Assembly (NCBI GenBank): GCA_016177775.1
Contig: JACOUQ010000017.1
Coordinates: forward strand, 87,051 to 151,050
Direction: 5' to 3'
DNA: 64,000 bases
From: Geobacter sp.
Lineage (GTDB): Bacteria; Desulfobacterota; Desulfuromonadia; Geobacterales; Geobacteraceae
Shown here: one piece after another, positions 7,751 through 16,955 of the stretch
Position numbering within the stretch: the stretch's first letter is position 1
Layout: each line of letters opens with the position of its first letter
Notes under the pieces: model-generated
Database searches by the model: none
Told to the model about the DNA's origin: nothing
The model's input: the letters and a program-made list of their open reading frames with translations, nothing else
Translations under genes and position numbers: made by a program

Positions 7751-10700
7751 TCAGAGCAGAAGCATCAGGCTCAGGACGCCCAGAAGCTGGAACGTGCTCA
7801 GCATCATCGAGCTCGGCGTCCGCTCATTCTCTTCTCTGATCCCCTTGGGCTTGGCGTCCTTAGCCTGTACCTTGCCCAGCGACACCTTCCCGCCTCCGGA
7901 GCCGGACGCAGCCACCTCTACCGGCTTGTCGGTGTCGGCAAGGGGGTCGGACAATCCCTCTTTCGTCATCTGCGAGCCGAAATAACGGGGGACCCGCACC
8001 ATGGCGATCTCTTCCGTAGTGGTGCCGTACTGATTGCGCACGCTGTCGCGAAGCTCCGGGTCATCGGGAAGCTTGGCAACGGCATTGGACGCGCTGTTCG
8101 GGGGTACCATGCGTGCACCCCTCTGCGCCGCGGACTGTGTTGACTGGAACCTGGCCTGATAAGGCATGGCCCCTTTACCGGCAGCTGTGGTTGCCGTGGC
8201 CGCCGTACTGCCCGACTGCATTGCCGGGGTTGTAGCCTTGGCAGTCACTGCGGGGGGTACGGCAGTGCCAACATAAACACCGATGCTCTTCTCCGCCTCG
8301 GTGTTGCCGAGCTGGTCTACTGACCTGAAGTCAACGACATGCCGCCCTGCTGATGCAATGGAAAAAGACTCATAGGGTACCCAGGAGCCACCGTCGACAC
8401 GGTACTGAATGGTTCCCACGCCGGAGAGAGCGTCGCTGGCATTGACCACGACCTGCGGCTTGCCCTTCTTTTTCCCCTCCACCGTGATGGCGGTGGTCGG
8501 CGCGGTGTTGTCGACGACCAGATCGAGTCTCTTCTCCCGCTCCGCATTGCCGAACTTGTCGATGCTGCGGAATGCCACGGTGTGCCGCCCCTCCTCGGGA
8601 ATCTTGAAAGAGGTTGCAGCGACCCACCCCTTGCCGTCCAGGCGGTATTCGGTGGTGGCAACGCCGGCCAGCGCATCCGCTGCTGAAAGGGTAAAAGTCG
8701 TGTCATCGCTCACGAAGAGCGCCTCACCCTTTCGGAACTTCGGGGCGCCCACCTCCAGAGCGGTGACCGGTGGGGCCGCATCTAGATCTAGGAGACTGAC
8801 CCGGCTCTCCTCCACATTACCCAGCCTGTCCTGGCTGCGAAATTCCACGGAGTGGCTCCCCTTGCCGGTGACGCTGAACGGTGCGTATTCTTTCCATGGG
8901 CCGTCATCGATGCGGTATTCGGTCCGAGCGATGCCGGCCAGGGTATCGGCGGCGTTCAGGGTGAAGACTGTCTTCTCGCTCACGACGGTCCGGCCGGCAA
9001 CTTCCAGCTTGGGCTCGCCGGCCGCCAGCGTAGTGATCGGCGCCGTCGGGTCAACCGTGACCGCAAGGCTCCGGGGCGGTTCCTGGTTGCCGGCCTTGTC
9101 GATCGCCCGGTATTCGATAACATGGGGGCCTTCGATTTCCAGGGCGAAGGGACGGTAGACCAGCCAGGGGCCGTTATCCAGGCGGAACTCGGTTCTCTCC
9201 AGACCGGAAAACGCATCGCTTGCCGTCATGGTGAACTGCGTGGAACCGCTCACCAAGGTCTTCCCGTCCGCATCGATGCGGGGCGAACCGACCTGGATCG
9301 TGCTGGCCGGCGGGGTGGTGTCCACATTGACCACTACCACCTTTTCCGGCTCCTCATTCCCCAGGTTGTCCGCGCTGCGGAATGCCACCCTGTGCCGCCC
9401 TTCCGCCGCCAGGGTGAAGGGCGCATAGGAAATCCAGGGACCGTCATCGATCCGGTACTCGGTGCGGGCGATGCCGGCCGGTTCCTCCGAAGGGGTAAGC
9501 GTCAGGGTAGTGGCACTGTTAACGTAGTAGAAACCGCCGATTTCATAATGCGGGATCCCCGGCGTGAATGCGGTGACCGGCGGAGTGGCGTCAACGGTCA
9601 GGGTCTTCTCTTTTGCCGTCTCCCGGTTCCCCATGGCGTCGATACTTCGGAAGGCCACGCCATGCCTGCCCGGCTCCGAAACGGTAAAGGGGGCATAAGG
9701 CCTCATCGCGCCGCCATCGATCCGGTATTCGGTGGCAGCCACGTCCGAGGCCCAGTCTATGGCCTGCAACTTGATAAGGGTGGAAGGTCCGACATAGGTT
9801 TCCCCCCCTGCCTCGCGCGAACCTGCCTGGATCTGCATGGATGTCTCGGGGGGGGTCGTGTCGACGACGACGTGCAGGAGTTTTTCCGGCTCCACATGAC
9901 CCAGACGGTCGGTGCTCCGGAAGCCGATGACGTGCGCCCCCTCGGCGGCAACGGTGAACGGGGCGTAATCGCGCCATGGTTCGCCGTCGATGCGATACTC
10001 GGTTTTGGCCACCCCGGAGCCGGAATCCGCAGGGACAAGGTCGAACTGGGTGGCACTGCTTATTATCAGCCGCCCCTCCTTTTCCTGGCGGGGCAATCCC
10101 GGCTTGACAGCGGTTTCGGGAGGGGTCGAGTCGATGAGGACACGGGTGGTCCTGGTCGTCTCGACATTGCCGAGATGATCGGTGCTGCGGAAGGAAAGGA
10201 TGTGCTCCCCTTCGGCCTGCATGGAGAAAGGGGCGTAAGACTGCCACGCGCTTTCGTCGATCCGGTATTCGACCTTTGCAATCCCGGAAAGGGTGTCTTT
10301 AGCCTGCAGAGTGAATCGGGCAGATGGATCGGCAATGTAGCGCCCATCCGATGAGCCTGCCGGATCGCTGACCGCCAGGGTAGTGGCAGGAGGAGTCATA
10401 TCTACCGCGACAGCTAGATCGTGGGACGCTTCGACGTTACCCGCACGGTCCACGGCACGGAATGAAAGGTGGTGTTTCCCGTCCGCGACACCTGCAAAGA
10501 TGGCGGGTTCTTCGTATTTTCGCCACTGACGTTCGCTGTCGAAACGGTATTCGATCCTCGAAACGCCCGAAGATATCAGGCCGCTATCCTGGGCGAAGAG
10601 GTTTATGAGCGTGCCACCGGTGACATACGTGGTTTCCGCTGTGGCCCGGACCAGATTCCCCCAGCCGAAGAAAGTCAAAGGCGGGGTCCGGTCAATGGTG

Positions 10701-11269
10701 AAAAGAGCCGAAGCCCTGGCCTTATTCCCGGCCTTGTCCTCGGCAACTGCCTCGATGCGGTAAGTCCCTTCCTCGCTGAACGCTGTGCCTGCGGGAGAGG
10801 GCTTGCCGTTCACGGTGACAGTCACTCCGAGCAGATTTGGCTCGACCACGGTGATTTCCGGGACCACAGGCGCATTAAATGTAGATCCGTTGGGGGTGTT
10901 TTTCGGGAATACCAGGGGAGGGGTCAGATCAACGACGAAGCGAACTGACTTTTTGCTGTCGAAGCCGGCGGAATTGGTGGCCACGACCTGAAGCTTGTGG
11001 TCTCCCTCCCCGACGAGGGTGCCCGGCTTGTATGGCTGGCCGTCCAAGGTAATCTCCGCCTTAGGATCCGCGTCCCCGGCCAGTGTAACGACCGGAACCG
11101 GCGGTTTCGCATAGTGCTCACCTTCACCAACACCGGCAATGGCGATCACCGGTGGAGGCACAAACTTCTCTCCCTTTATCGCCCGCCCCGTCAAGGCGCA
11201 CCCTGAGCCAAGCGCCACCAGTGATGCAGCCACCAGAATTTTCTCTAACTTCTGCCACAAACTTCTCAT
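7751..11269 (-). CDS. Giant lipoprotein with nine OmpL47-type Ig-like repeats
   Basis: A 1172-residue secreted protein. The signal peptide ends in a lipobox (LGSGC, Cys24 in this start), so it is probably an outer-membrane or surface lipoprotein. Two Ig-like modules are followed by nine repeats of about 90 residues, each with the OmpL47 pattern: EYRIDDGPW, a YAPF strand, an EG.H turn, an FRS.D..GN.E strand, and a VD.TPP linker. Repeat 9 gives way to an Ala/Thr-rich low-complexity tract (about 985-1040), then a hydrophobic C-terminal tail (LLGVLSLMLLL). OmpL47-type domains are found in surface adhesins and binding proteins. I start at 11269 (ATG, AGGTGA upstream); a GTG two codons earlier is possible. 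Two further repeat proteins of similar style lie at 21011 and 30887. Confidence 0.88.
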   Translation of the reverse strand: MRSLWQKLEKILVAASLVALGSGCALTGRAIKGEKFVPPPVIAIAGVGEGEHYAKPPVPVVTLAGDADPKAEITLDGQPYKPGTLVGEGDHKLQVVATNSAGFDSKKSVRFVVDLTPPLVFPKNTPNGSTFNAPVVPEITVVEPNLLGVTVTVNGKPSPAGTAFSEEGTYRIEAVAEDKAGNKARASALFTIDRTPPLTFFGWGNLVRATAETTYVTGGTLINLFAQDSGLISSGVSRIEYRFDSERQWRKYEEPAIFAGVADGKHHLSFRAVDRAGNVEASHDLAVAVDMTPPATTLAVSDPAGSSDGRYIADPSARFTLQAKDTLSGIAKVEYRIDESAWQSYAPFSMQAEGEHILSFRSTDHLGNVETTRTTRVLIDSTPPETAVKPGLPRQEKEGRLIISSATQFDLVPADSGSGVAKTEYRIDGEPWRDYAPFTVAAEGAHVIGFRSTDRLGHVEPEKLLHVVVDTTPPETSMQIQAGSREAGGETYVGPSTLIKLQAIDWASDVAATEYRIDGGAMRPYAPFTVSEPGRHGVAFRSIDAMGNRETAKEKTLTVDATPPVTAFTPGIPHYEIGGFYYVNSATTLTLTPSEEPAGIARTEYRIDDGPWISYAPFTLAAEGRHRVAFRSADNLGNEEPEKVVVVNVDTTPPASTIQVGSPRIDADGKTLVSGSTQFTMTASDAFSGLERTEFRLDNGPWLVYRPFALEIEGPHVIEYRAIDKAGNQEPPRSLAVTVDPTAPITTLAAGEPKLEVAGRTVVSEKTVFTLNAADTLAGIARTEYRIDDGPWKEYAPFSVTGKGSHSVEFRSQDRLGNVEESRVSLLDLDAAPPVTALEVGAPKFRKGEALFVSDDTTFTLSAADALAGVATTEYRLDGKGWVAATSFKIPEEGRHTVAFRSIDKFGNAEREKRLDLVVDNTAPTTAITVEGKKKGKPQVVVNASDALSGVGTIQYRVDGGSWVPYESFSIASAGRHVVDFRSVDQLGNTEAEKSIGVYVGTAVPPAVTAKATTPAMQSGSTAATATTAAGKGAMPYQARFQSTQSAAQRGARMVPPNSASNAVAKLPDDPELRDSVRNQYGTTTEEIAMVRVPRYFGSQMTKEGLSDPLADTDKPVEVAASGSGGGKVSLGKVQAKDAKPKGIREENERTPSSMMLSTFQLLGVLSLMLLL

Positions 11270-11392
11270 GTTCACCTACGACAGTATCGAGGACGACCGC
11301 CGATACTGCGCAACCCGTTGAAAAGGCGCTAATTTGCCAGTTTATACCATGTGCCGTAAGGCAAGTAAATGAAATTCCTGGCTACCATGGAC

Positions 11393-11418
11393 GTTTGGAT
11401 ACAAACTTTGTACCAAAC
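11393..11418. promoter_or_regulatory. Inverted repeat upstream of the giant lipoprotein gene
   Basis: GTTTGG(A)TACAAA and TTTGTACCAAAC form a near-perfect dyad about 125 bases upstream of the lipoprotein start. It looks like an operator; no regulator is identified. The rest of 11270-11530 shows no gene. Confidence 0.35.
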
Positions 11419-11530
11419 CGTGAGCACCCGCTGACCCCTTGCTAGCGCTTTTATCCCGCACCGATGAGGAATTTTTAAGACAAAGGGCTGTCTTTTCCCC
11501 ACTTCGTTCAGTGAATTAACATTGTGCAGG

Positions 11531-13135
11531 TCAACTGCTCCGTTGCAGCCGTTTCAGCCCTGCTCCGGCAAGGTCGGCCAGCCCTTCGAAGGTCTTCTGG
11601 TAGAGGCGCTTCACCGGCATCCGGTTGACCGTGATGACGCCGTCGACCCGTTCGAGACGCACCGGGTCTCCTCGCCGCAAGGCAGCCGCCTCATGGTAAT
11701 GCTCGCCTCCGATGCCGAACAGGAACCGCCAGTTCCCCGCATCTGTGCGGCAGGAGACAATCATTACGGTATTCTGGGGTTCGCCGGTCTTGAAGTGGAA
11801 ACGGGTGGTCTGGGCGACGAACGTCCCATCTACTGCGGAGACCTGCTCGAAGAGGGAATTCACGGTAACATGTTTAGGCTTGATCCTCCCCAGGGTCGGC
11901 AATCCCCAGGGCTTGTAAGGCTCGTTCGGCCGCTGGTCGTAATGGTTCGCCTCTTCGATCAGGATGACCACGTTGTTGTTTATAGGCCCGCCAATGGAGT
12001 GGGAAAGCCCGGCCTTGAAGCCGTTTTCGCGGATGAGCCGGTGGTTCTCCACCACCTGGATCATTCCGGTCGCTCCGAGCGGGTGCCCGCGCCCCTTGAG
12101 CCCGCCGGTGAGGTTTGCGGGAAAGAGCCCGTCCGGGCCGGTCATGGTGTCGTCCAGCAGGGAGTCGAACAGCCGGTGCCTCGGCACTATCCCCAGGTCG
12201 ACCATGTTGATCGGCCCGAAGCCGTTGAACGGGTCGTGCATGTTGACATGGAGCTTGCCGGCGAAATCCCGGATGTTCCTGATGCCGGCCATGCCGTAGG
12301 CCTCGGCTGCGGCAATCACCGTGGCGGGGAAGGAATGGAAATACCTGCGGTCGGCGATGGTGGGGATATCGGTGGCGCTCCCCACTCCGCCCACCAGCAC
12401 GTCCTGTGGGCGGGAGGTGAGAATCACCGCGGCCATGCCGTCGGACATGGGACAGAAGTCATGGTACCGGAGCGGCCACCAGTATAGGTAGTTCTTGTTG
12501 GCCAGGATCTGGCGGTAGTACTCCTCGACCGGGATCTCGAAGTTCAGGTGGGCCAGGGGATTTGCCCCTGCAAAGCGGTGGGCGCGCTGGGTCAGAAGCG
12601 CCGAATAGGCGGTCCACTCCTCCTCGGACAGGCCCAGCCGCTCCATGAGCGCCCCCGCCACCAGGGCGCCGCATGCCGGCATGGTCAGGCCGAACTCCGC
12701 CTCATCCCTGTCGATTACCCCCGCCACGATCTTCGTCGCATCGGCGGTGGAGGCGTCGCTCATCTTCTGGATACCGATGGCCAGCACGTGATCGGAGCGG
12801 CCGGAGGCGATCTCCAGGTAAGCGTTCTCGAAGGCCGATGCCCCGGAAGAAGATGCGGTGTCGATCAGGACGGACTTGGCGCCGGAAATGCCGAGCACCC
12901 CCGCAATCTTCGCAGCGGTGTTGTCCACCCCGGAGAACGCCACCGGGTTCTGGCTCCCAACCACCACAGCCTCGATCTCCCTGCGCCGCACCGGGCTCCC
13001 GCTGAAGACCTCCCCAGCCTTTTCCGCCAGATCGAGAAAAGAGAGCTCCTCCAGCTCCCTGCCGCTATACCGGCCAACCCTGGGCATGTAAGATGCGGCG
13101 ATGTACACCCTGCGGGGACGATAAATGGTCTGCAT
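11531..13135 (-). CDS. Thiolase-superfamily protein with C-terminal OB-like domain, catalytic cysteines missing
   Basis: A 534-residue protein of the thiolase/SCP-x superfamily. The C-terminal half keeps the GHPLGATG motif with its histidine. The nucleophile position, normally Cys in a V-N-x-x-C-A-S-G block, reads DTASSSGAS, so serine replaces cysteine. The second catalytic cysteine block reads HSIGGPINNN and also lacks cysteine. After about residue 400 a beta-rich extension resembles the OB-fold/DUF35-type partner domain of acyltransferases. The reaction is therefore unclear: it may bind acyl-CoA without classic thiolysis. GAGG(C) lies about 6 bases before the ATG at 13135. It is a single gene; terminator-flanked upstream. 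Confidence 0.75.
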   Translation of the reverse strand: MQTIYRPRRVYIAASYMPRVGRYSGRELEELSFLDLAEKAGEVFSGSPVRRREIEAVVVGSQNPVAFSGVDNTAAKIAGVLGISGAKSVLIDTASSSGASAFENAYLEIASGRSDHVLAIGIQKMSDASTADATKIVAGVIDRDEAEFGLTMPACGALVAGALMERLGLSEEEWTAYSALLTQRAHRFAGANPLAHLNFEIPVEEYYRQILANKNYLYWWPLRYHDFCPMSDGMAAVILTSRPQDVLVGGVGSATDIPTIADRRYFHSFPATVIAAAEAYGMAGIRNIRDFAGKLHVNMHDPFNGFGPINMVDLGIVPRHRLFDSLLDDTMTGPDGLFPANLTGGLKGRGHPLGATGMIQVVENHRLIRENGFKAGLSHSIGGPINNNVVILIEEANHYDQRPNEPYKPWGLPTLGRIKPKHVTVNSLFEQVSAVDGTFVAQTTRFHFKTGEPQNTVMIVSCRTDAGNWRFLFGIGGEHYHEAAALRRGDPVRLERVDGVITVNRMPVKRLYQKTFEGLADLAGAGLKRLQRSS

Positions 13136-13195
13136 GGCCAGCCTCCTTTATTCATGAGTATATCAGGGAATAGCGGAGCAGGAAGGAAGGCGGAC

Positions 13196-13233
13196 GAAAA
13201 AAGCCCCGGCATGCATCCACATGCCAGGGCTTT
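13196..13233 (-). terminator. Terminator after the 13263-14051 lipoprotein gene
   Basis: AAAGCCC(C)GGCATG and CATGCCAGGGCTTT pair around CATCCA; on the minus strand a run of six T follows. Confidence 0.8.
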
Positions 13234-13262
13234 TCAGCTGCTTTCCTCCGCCATTGGAAAGG

Positions 13263-14051
13263 TCACCGTTTCTGCAGCGTCACCATGTCGGAGAAAAGAC
13301 GGGAATAGACGCTTGATAAGGGCATGGTACGGAACAGCAAGTCCTTTTCCTTCCGCTCTAAACCCCGCCTGATCCCGGCGACGGTCTTGTACTTGATGTC
13401 CACTTTGTCGCTCAGGTTGGCGTCGGCCTCGTCAAAATCGGGGTATTGCAGCTCGTAGAGCGGCGGGAGCGACAAGAGCCGCTGCCGGAAATTGGGGTAC
13501 TCCCAAAGAGTGCTTTCGCTGCCGTCCAGTATCACGGCGGTCATGATCAGGTCGTCGTAATTTGCCTCCAGCTTGGAGGTCAGATTGCTGGAGAACTTCG
13601 TGTCGCGCCGGGTTATCCCGCTCACCACCACCAGCATGAGGGCGTCCATACCGTTTTTTGCCAGATAGTCGCGGACCTCCTGCTCCTTGAAGAAGTACTT
13701 GTTGTACTGGATTCCCGCATCATCACGCTTCTCCCTGCGGGAGAAGACCTTCGGGAAGAGTTGGTCGGGCTCGTCATCCAGGAATCTTACGGAAAAATAG
13801 CCGCAATCCTTGCGCAGCATGGCGGCCAGCTCGCGCTCGTTCTTGCGGTTGTATTCCTTGACCAGGGCGACCAGCGCATCCTTTTCCGGGTGAAGTATCT
13901 GGGAATCGGCGTCCATAAAGATCGGCGCCACCCCCAACACCTTCACCTTCTTGTTCACCGTTTCATTGGGAACGTTGAAATAGTTGTGGGCGCATCCGAC
14001 CGTGGTGAGGAGCAGCGCAAAAAGTGGAACGAATCGCAAGATCCTGAACAT
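13263..14051 (-). CDS. Uncharacterised lipoprotein
   Basis: A 262-residue protein with a lipobox at the end of a short signal peptide (LTTVGC, Cys20). AGGAGG precedes the ATG. I do not recognise a named domain. The mature part starts with a beta-strand (VKVLGVAPIFMDAD) and an Asp-rich turn, contains a region (ALMLVVVSGITRRD) like the nucleotide-fold-like core of several lipoproteins of unknown role, and has many charged helices. Its layout (a predicted strand 'VLGVAPIF' then a helix and a 'DALMLVVVSG' strand) recalls the two later lipoproteins at 61368 and 62044, though similarity is weak. It has its own terminator and stands alone between the MFS and thiolase-like genes. Confidence 0.7.
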   Translation of the reverse strand: MFRILRFVPLFALLLTTVGCAHNYFNVPNETVNKKVKVLGVAPIFMDADSQILHPEKDALVALVKEYNRKNERELAAMLRKDCGYFSVRFLDDEPDQLFPKVFSRREKRDDAGIQYNKYFFKEQEVRDYLAKNGMDALMLVVVSGITRRDTKFSSNLTSKLEANYDDLIMTAVILDGSESTLWEYPNFRQRLLSLPPLYELQYPDFDEADANLSDKVDIKYKTVAGIRRGLERKEKDLLFRTMPLSSVYSRLFSDMVTLQKR

Positions 14052-14141
14052 CTGTGGGCCTCCTGTATGCAGTAAATGTCACGGGGAAACAAGGGCGTTT
14101 GCCGCACTTATAGCAGAATCGGCTGGATTTGACCAGCCCTT

Positions 14142-15374
14142 TCAATGTGCAACGGGATTCCGTTCCCTGAAAAAAGCAAAAAGAAGGAGCGACAGGGCAA
14201 GACCGCAGACCGGGATGAGGAAAGCACCGTGGTAGGCATGGGGTGGATAGCCTGCGGGGCCCTTGGGATAGAGTTCGATCAGCCGCCCCATCACCTGCTG
14301 CATCACAGCTGCCCCAAGAAGTATGAAGAAGTTGACCGCCGTCAGGGCCGTGCCGATGATCCGGTGCGGGAAGGTTTCGCGGATCAGGGGATAGATGGCG
14401 ACCCCGGAGGATACGGCTATCCCCATGAGAAAGAAGCAGGGGAAAAGGAGCGGCCTGGGGAGAAGCTCGGCAGGCCCCAAAAACATGGACATGAAACCGA
14501 GCATCGCAATCTGGCCCGTCAGAAGGGTCTTTTTCCGGGAACGGAAGAGCGTATCGGAGACCTTCCCCACGAAGATGCAGCCGACCAGGAACCCGGCCGA
14601 TGTGGCGAGGAGGCAGTTGCCTGCCTGACTGCGGGAAAGCCCCAGAACCTCCATCAGATACGGGCCTCCCCAAAGCCCCTGCACCGCCATGTAGTTGGCG
14701 TACCAGAAGAACGCAAAGCAGGAGATCAGCCAGTAGGAAGGATTGCCGAATATCTCGACAATCCCGGAGATGGGGGACGAGGCCTCCGCCGCCGGCTCAT
14801 CCCCGCCGGCCTCCACGGCGGGATGCTCCTGGACGACATAGAGGACAAGCAGGAGGCAGAGAATCTGAACAACGCCTACAGCAATAAAACTGCTCCGCCA
14901 GCCGAAACCGTCGATGGCCAGGGCAAGGGGGGTCGTGGCTGTGATATTGCCGATGTTCCCCACGGCGATGATGAAGCCGGAAACCCGCCCGAACTCCTGC
15001 CTGTCGAACCAATGGGTGAATATCTTGAGGCTGCTCATCAGCACGCTGGCCGAGCCGGCGCCAATCAGGACGCGGCCGGCCATTGCCGAGAAAAATGAGG
15101 AGGAGAGCGAAAACAGCGCCACGCCGAGAACGGTGATGACGCCGGTGAGGAGCACCACCCTCTTCCCGCCGAAACGGTCCAACAGGGGACCTAGGGGGAG
15201 CTGGGTAAAGGCGAAGGCGTAAAAGAAAACACCGGAGAGGATGCCGAGCCGGGCGGCGGTGAGGTGCAGCTCGACCGCCAGGTCCTTGGCCATGACAGCC
15301 ATGGAAACGCGGTAAAAATAGGCAAGGACATACATGAGCGCCATTACGGCGAATATTTGCCAGCGTTTGGTCAT
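14142..15374 (-). CDS. Major facilitator superfamily transporter
   Basis: A 410-residue polytopic protein with about twelve predicted helices. The cytoplasmic loop after helix 2 carries the MFS motif (GPLLDRFGGKRVVLL), and the second half has a matching loop (GKVSDTLFRSRKK). A long acidic loop lies in the middle (about residues 188-205). It resembles the anion/organophosphate-type or sugar-phosphate-like MFS permeases, but the substrate is not identifiable. It follows the vapBC operon on the same strand by 18 bases and is followed by the lipoprotein gene. Confidence 0.85.
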   Translation of the reverse strand: MTKRWQIFAVMALMYVLAYFYRVSMAVMAKDLAVELHLTAARLGILSGVFFYAFAFTQLPLGPLLDRFGGKRVVLLTGVITVLGVALFSLSSSFFSAMAGRVLIGAGSASVLMSSLKIFTHWFDRQEFGRVSGFIIAVGNIGNITATTPLALAIDGFGWRSSFIAVGVVQILCLLLVLYVVQEHPAVEAGGDEPAAEASSPISGIVEIFGNPSYWLISCFAFFWYANYMAVQGLWGGPYLMEVLGLSRSQAGNCLLATSAGFLVGCIFVGKVSDTLFRSRKKTLLTGQIAMLGFMSMFLGPAELLPRPLLFPCFFLMGIAVSSGVAIYPLIRETFPHRIIGTALTAVNFFILLGAAVMQQVMGRLIELYPKGPAGYPPHAYHGAFLIPVCGLALSLLLFAFFRERNPVAH

Positions 15375-15391
15375 GGGCGGGTTAAGGGGGC

Positions 15392-15784
15392 TCAGCCTGT
15401 AACCATCCGAACTCCCGGCACCATTTCGAAGTGCTTGTCGACGGTGAGAATGGCCAGGTTGTTCTCCTGGGCCAGAAGAGCGACGATAACGTCGGAGAAG
15501 GGGATGGTCACCCCTTTCTTGCGCAAGGCGCCGGAGAGCCTGCCAGCCTTTATCCAGAGGGATTCCGTCATTTCCAGATAATCAACCGCATGCAGCGCGT
15601 CGATCAGCGCCTTTTCCTCCTTTTCGGATTTTACCCCCTGAACCAGTTCATATTTAATGACCCCGCAGGCATATACCCTTCCCTCCAGCAGGGAATGCTT
15701 GAGGGCAACCGCCAGCGGAGTCTGCCGGTTATTGAAAAAATCAATCCAGGCGCAGGTGTCGGGAAGGAATCCGTCAGTTCTCAC
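15392..15784 (-). CDS. vapC: VapC-family PIN-domain toxin
   Basis: A 130-residue PIN-domain ribonuclease. Acidic residues sit where the family needs them: Asp9 (LPDTCAWIDFF), Glu46 (YELVQG), and the Asp pair in PFSDVIVALLA and TVDKHFE. Such toxins cut specific RNAs and need a VapB antitoxin. It starts with GTG at 15784, overlapping the antitoxin stop by 11 bases, so it is translationally coupled to vapB. No ribosome site of its own is obvious, in keeping with coupling. Confidence 0.88.
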   Translation of the reverse strand: MRTDGFLPDTCAWIDFFNNRQTPLAVALKHSLLEGRVYACGVIKYELVQGVKSEKEEKALIDALHAVDYLEMTESLWIKAGRLSGALRKKGVTIPFSDVIVALLAQENNLAILTVDKHFEMVPGVRMVTG

Positions 15785-16007
15785 CGTATCGCTCCAGTTC
15801 TTCGGCCGCCTTTAACTCTTCGGTCTCGGCCTTTTCCCAGTCATAATCGATCCGGATCTTTCCCTGAAGCGCCAGAAGCTGCTCCATCTTTTTCTGCTTC
15901 ACATAGGACTCCATAACAGTGATGATTGCCCTGGTCTTCGACTTTTCGCCCGATATTGCCTGCACCTCACGGATCAGATCATCCGGTATGTTCAATGTCG
16001 CACGCAT
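15774..16007 (-). CDS. vapB: VapB-family ribbon-helix-helix antitoxin
   Basis: A 77-residue antitoxin. The N-terminus (MRATLNIPDDLIREV) has the strand-helix pattern of ribbon-helix-helix DNA-binding proteins; the C-terminus is Glu-rich and suited to toxin binding. AAGGAGGTG lies six bases before the ATG at 16007. The start at 16025 is unlikely because the promoter predicts transcription beginning near 16027. Overlaps vapC by 11 bases. Antitoxins of this family repress their own operon. Confidence 0.85.
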   Translation of the reverse strand: MRATLNIPDDLIREVQAISGEKSKTRAIITVMESYVKQKKMEQLLALQGKIRIDYDWEKAETEELKAAEELERYGEN

Positions 16008-16033
16008 AAAACGCACCTCCTTCATATGCGTTC

Positions 16034-16062
16034 ATTGTGAGCTATTCCATGCATCGTGTCAA
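16034..16062 (-). promoter_or_regulatory. Sigma-70-type promoter of vapBC
   Basis: TTGACA and CACAAT are separated by 17 bases on the minus strand, about 27 bases before the vapB ATG, with the ribosome site between them. Confidence 0.65.
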
Positions 16063-16098
16063 TATGCAGAATCAATCTGTTATTTCGACTGCATCTGC

Positions 16099-16131
16099 AA
16101 AAAAGGCGAAGTCCGAAAACTTCGCCTTTAG
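16099..16131 (-). terminator. Terminator after pgeF
   Basis: AAAGGCGAAGT and ACTTCGCCTTT pair around CCGAAA-type loop bases; six T follow on the minus strand. Confidence 0.85.
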
Positions 16132-16134
16132 CCA

Positions 16135-16935
16135 TTACGGCTTCAGCATGATGAACCCCATTTGCCGCCCGGTCTCCCCTTTTTCCCGGCGATAGGAGAA
16201 GTAGAGGTTCTTTTCGCAGGAGACGCACGCGTCGGCGGTCTCGATATTTTTCTCCGAAAGCCCCGACTCCAGAAGCTGAACCTTGTTGGCCAGGGAAAGG
16301 TCGAGCCCCCATTTTCCCTCTCCGCGCTCCACCGCGAAGGCATCGAAGCCGAGGGCGTTTCGCTTGAACTCGTCCATCACCGGCGCGTCCACCTCGTAGC
16401 AGCAAGGGCCGATGGCCGGGCCGATAGCCGCCAGGATGTCAGCGGGATTGCTGCCGAACATATCCCGCATCGCGTCGACCCCCTTGCGGCAGATGCGGCC
16501 GGCGGTCCCTTTCCATCCGGCGTGCAGGACCGCTGCCACCCTGTTTTTCGGGTCGAGAAGGAGCACCGGCACGCAGTCGGCCACGGTGATCCCGATCATC
16601 ACCCCAGGCTGGTTGGTGACGATGCCGTCGCATTCGAGCTTGAGGAAATGGGAGTAATCCGGATTCGGCGAGTCGATGGCCAGGAGATCAACCCCGTGCA
16701 CCTGTTTCACCGTAACGAGATTTTCAACGCTGCCGCCGAAGGCGCGCGCCAGGATGCTCCGGTTACCCTCCACGCTGTGGGGGGCATCGAGGGTATTGAT
16801 GCCAAGGTTGAGTGAGTTGAACGGAGGACGCGAAACCCCCTCGTGGCGGGTGGTGAAGCCATGGGCCGATATTTCCGCTCGGTCAAACAGCTTTGGCGAA
16901 AGGTGCTGGACCTTGGCGGTGCGTTTCATTTCCAT
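16135..16935 (-). CDS. pgeF: PgeF/YfiH-type purine nucleoside phosphorylase (LACC1 family)
   Basis: A 266-residue member of the YfiH/LACC1 family, formerly called polyphenol oxidase or laccase. The metal-binding triad is visible: His in VKQVHG, Cys in VADCVPVL and His in LHAGWKG. Members act on purine nucleosides and correct misincorporated L-serine in peptidoglycan precursors. AAGGAG precedes the ATG at 16935; a second ATG two codons later is possible. It lies downstream of rluD on the same strand, with 70 bases of heptamer repeats in between, and ends at a strong terminator. Confidence 0.92.
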   Translation of the reverse strand: MEMKRTAKVQHLSPKLFDRAEISAHGFTTRHEGVSRPPFNSLNLGINTLDAPHSVEGNRSILARAFGGSVENLVTVKQVHGVDLLAIDSPNPDYSHFLKLECDGIVTNQPGVMIGITVADCVPVLLLDPKNRVAAVLHAGWKGTAGRICRKGVDAMRDMFGSNPADILAAIGPAIGPCCYEVDAPVMDEFKRNALGFDAFAVERGEGKWGLDLSLANKVQLLESGLSEKNIETADACVSCEKNLYFSYRREKGETGRQMGFIMLKP

Positions 16936-16955
16936 CTTATAACTCCTTTACTTCG

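Noticed and set aside
8852..10354. A 500-codon open frame opposite the giant lipoprotein gene
   Set aside because: It is a shadow of the repeat gene: codon pattern, signal peptide and repeats all support the minus-strand reading, and this frame has no recognisable domain.
11476..11500. A terminator after the thiolase-like gene
   Set aside because: The AAGACA/TGTCTT stem is short and has no T-run on the needed strand.
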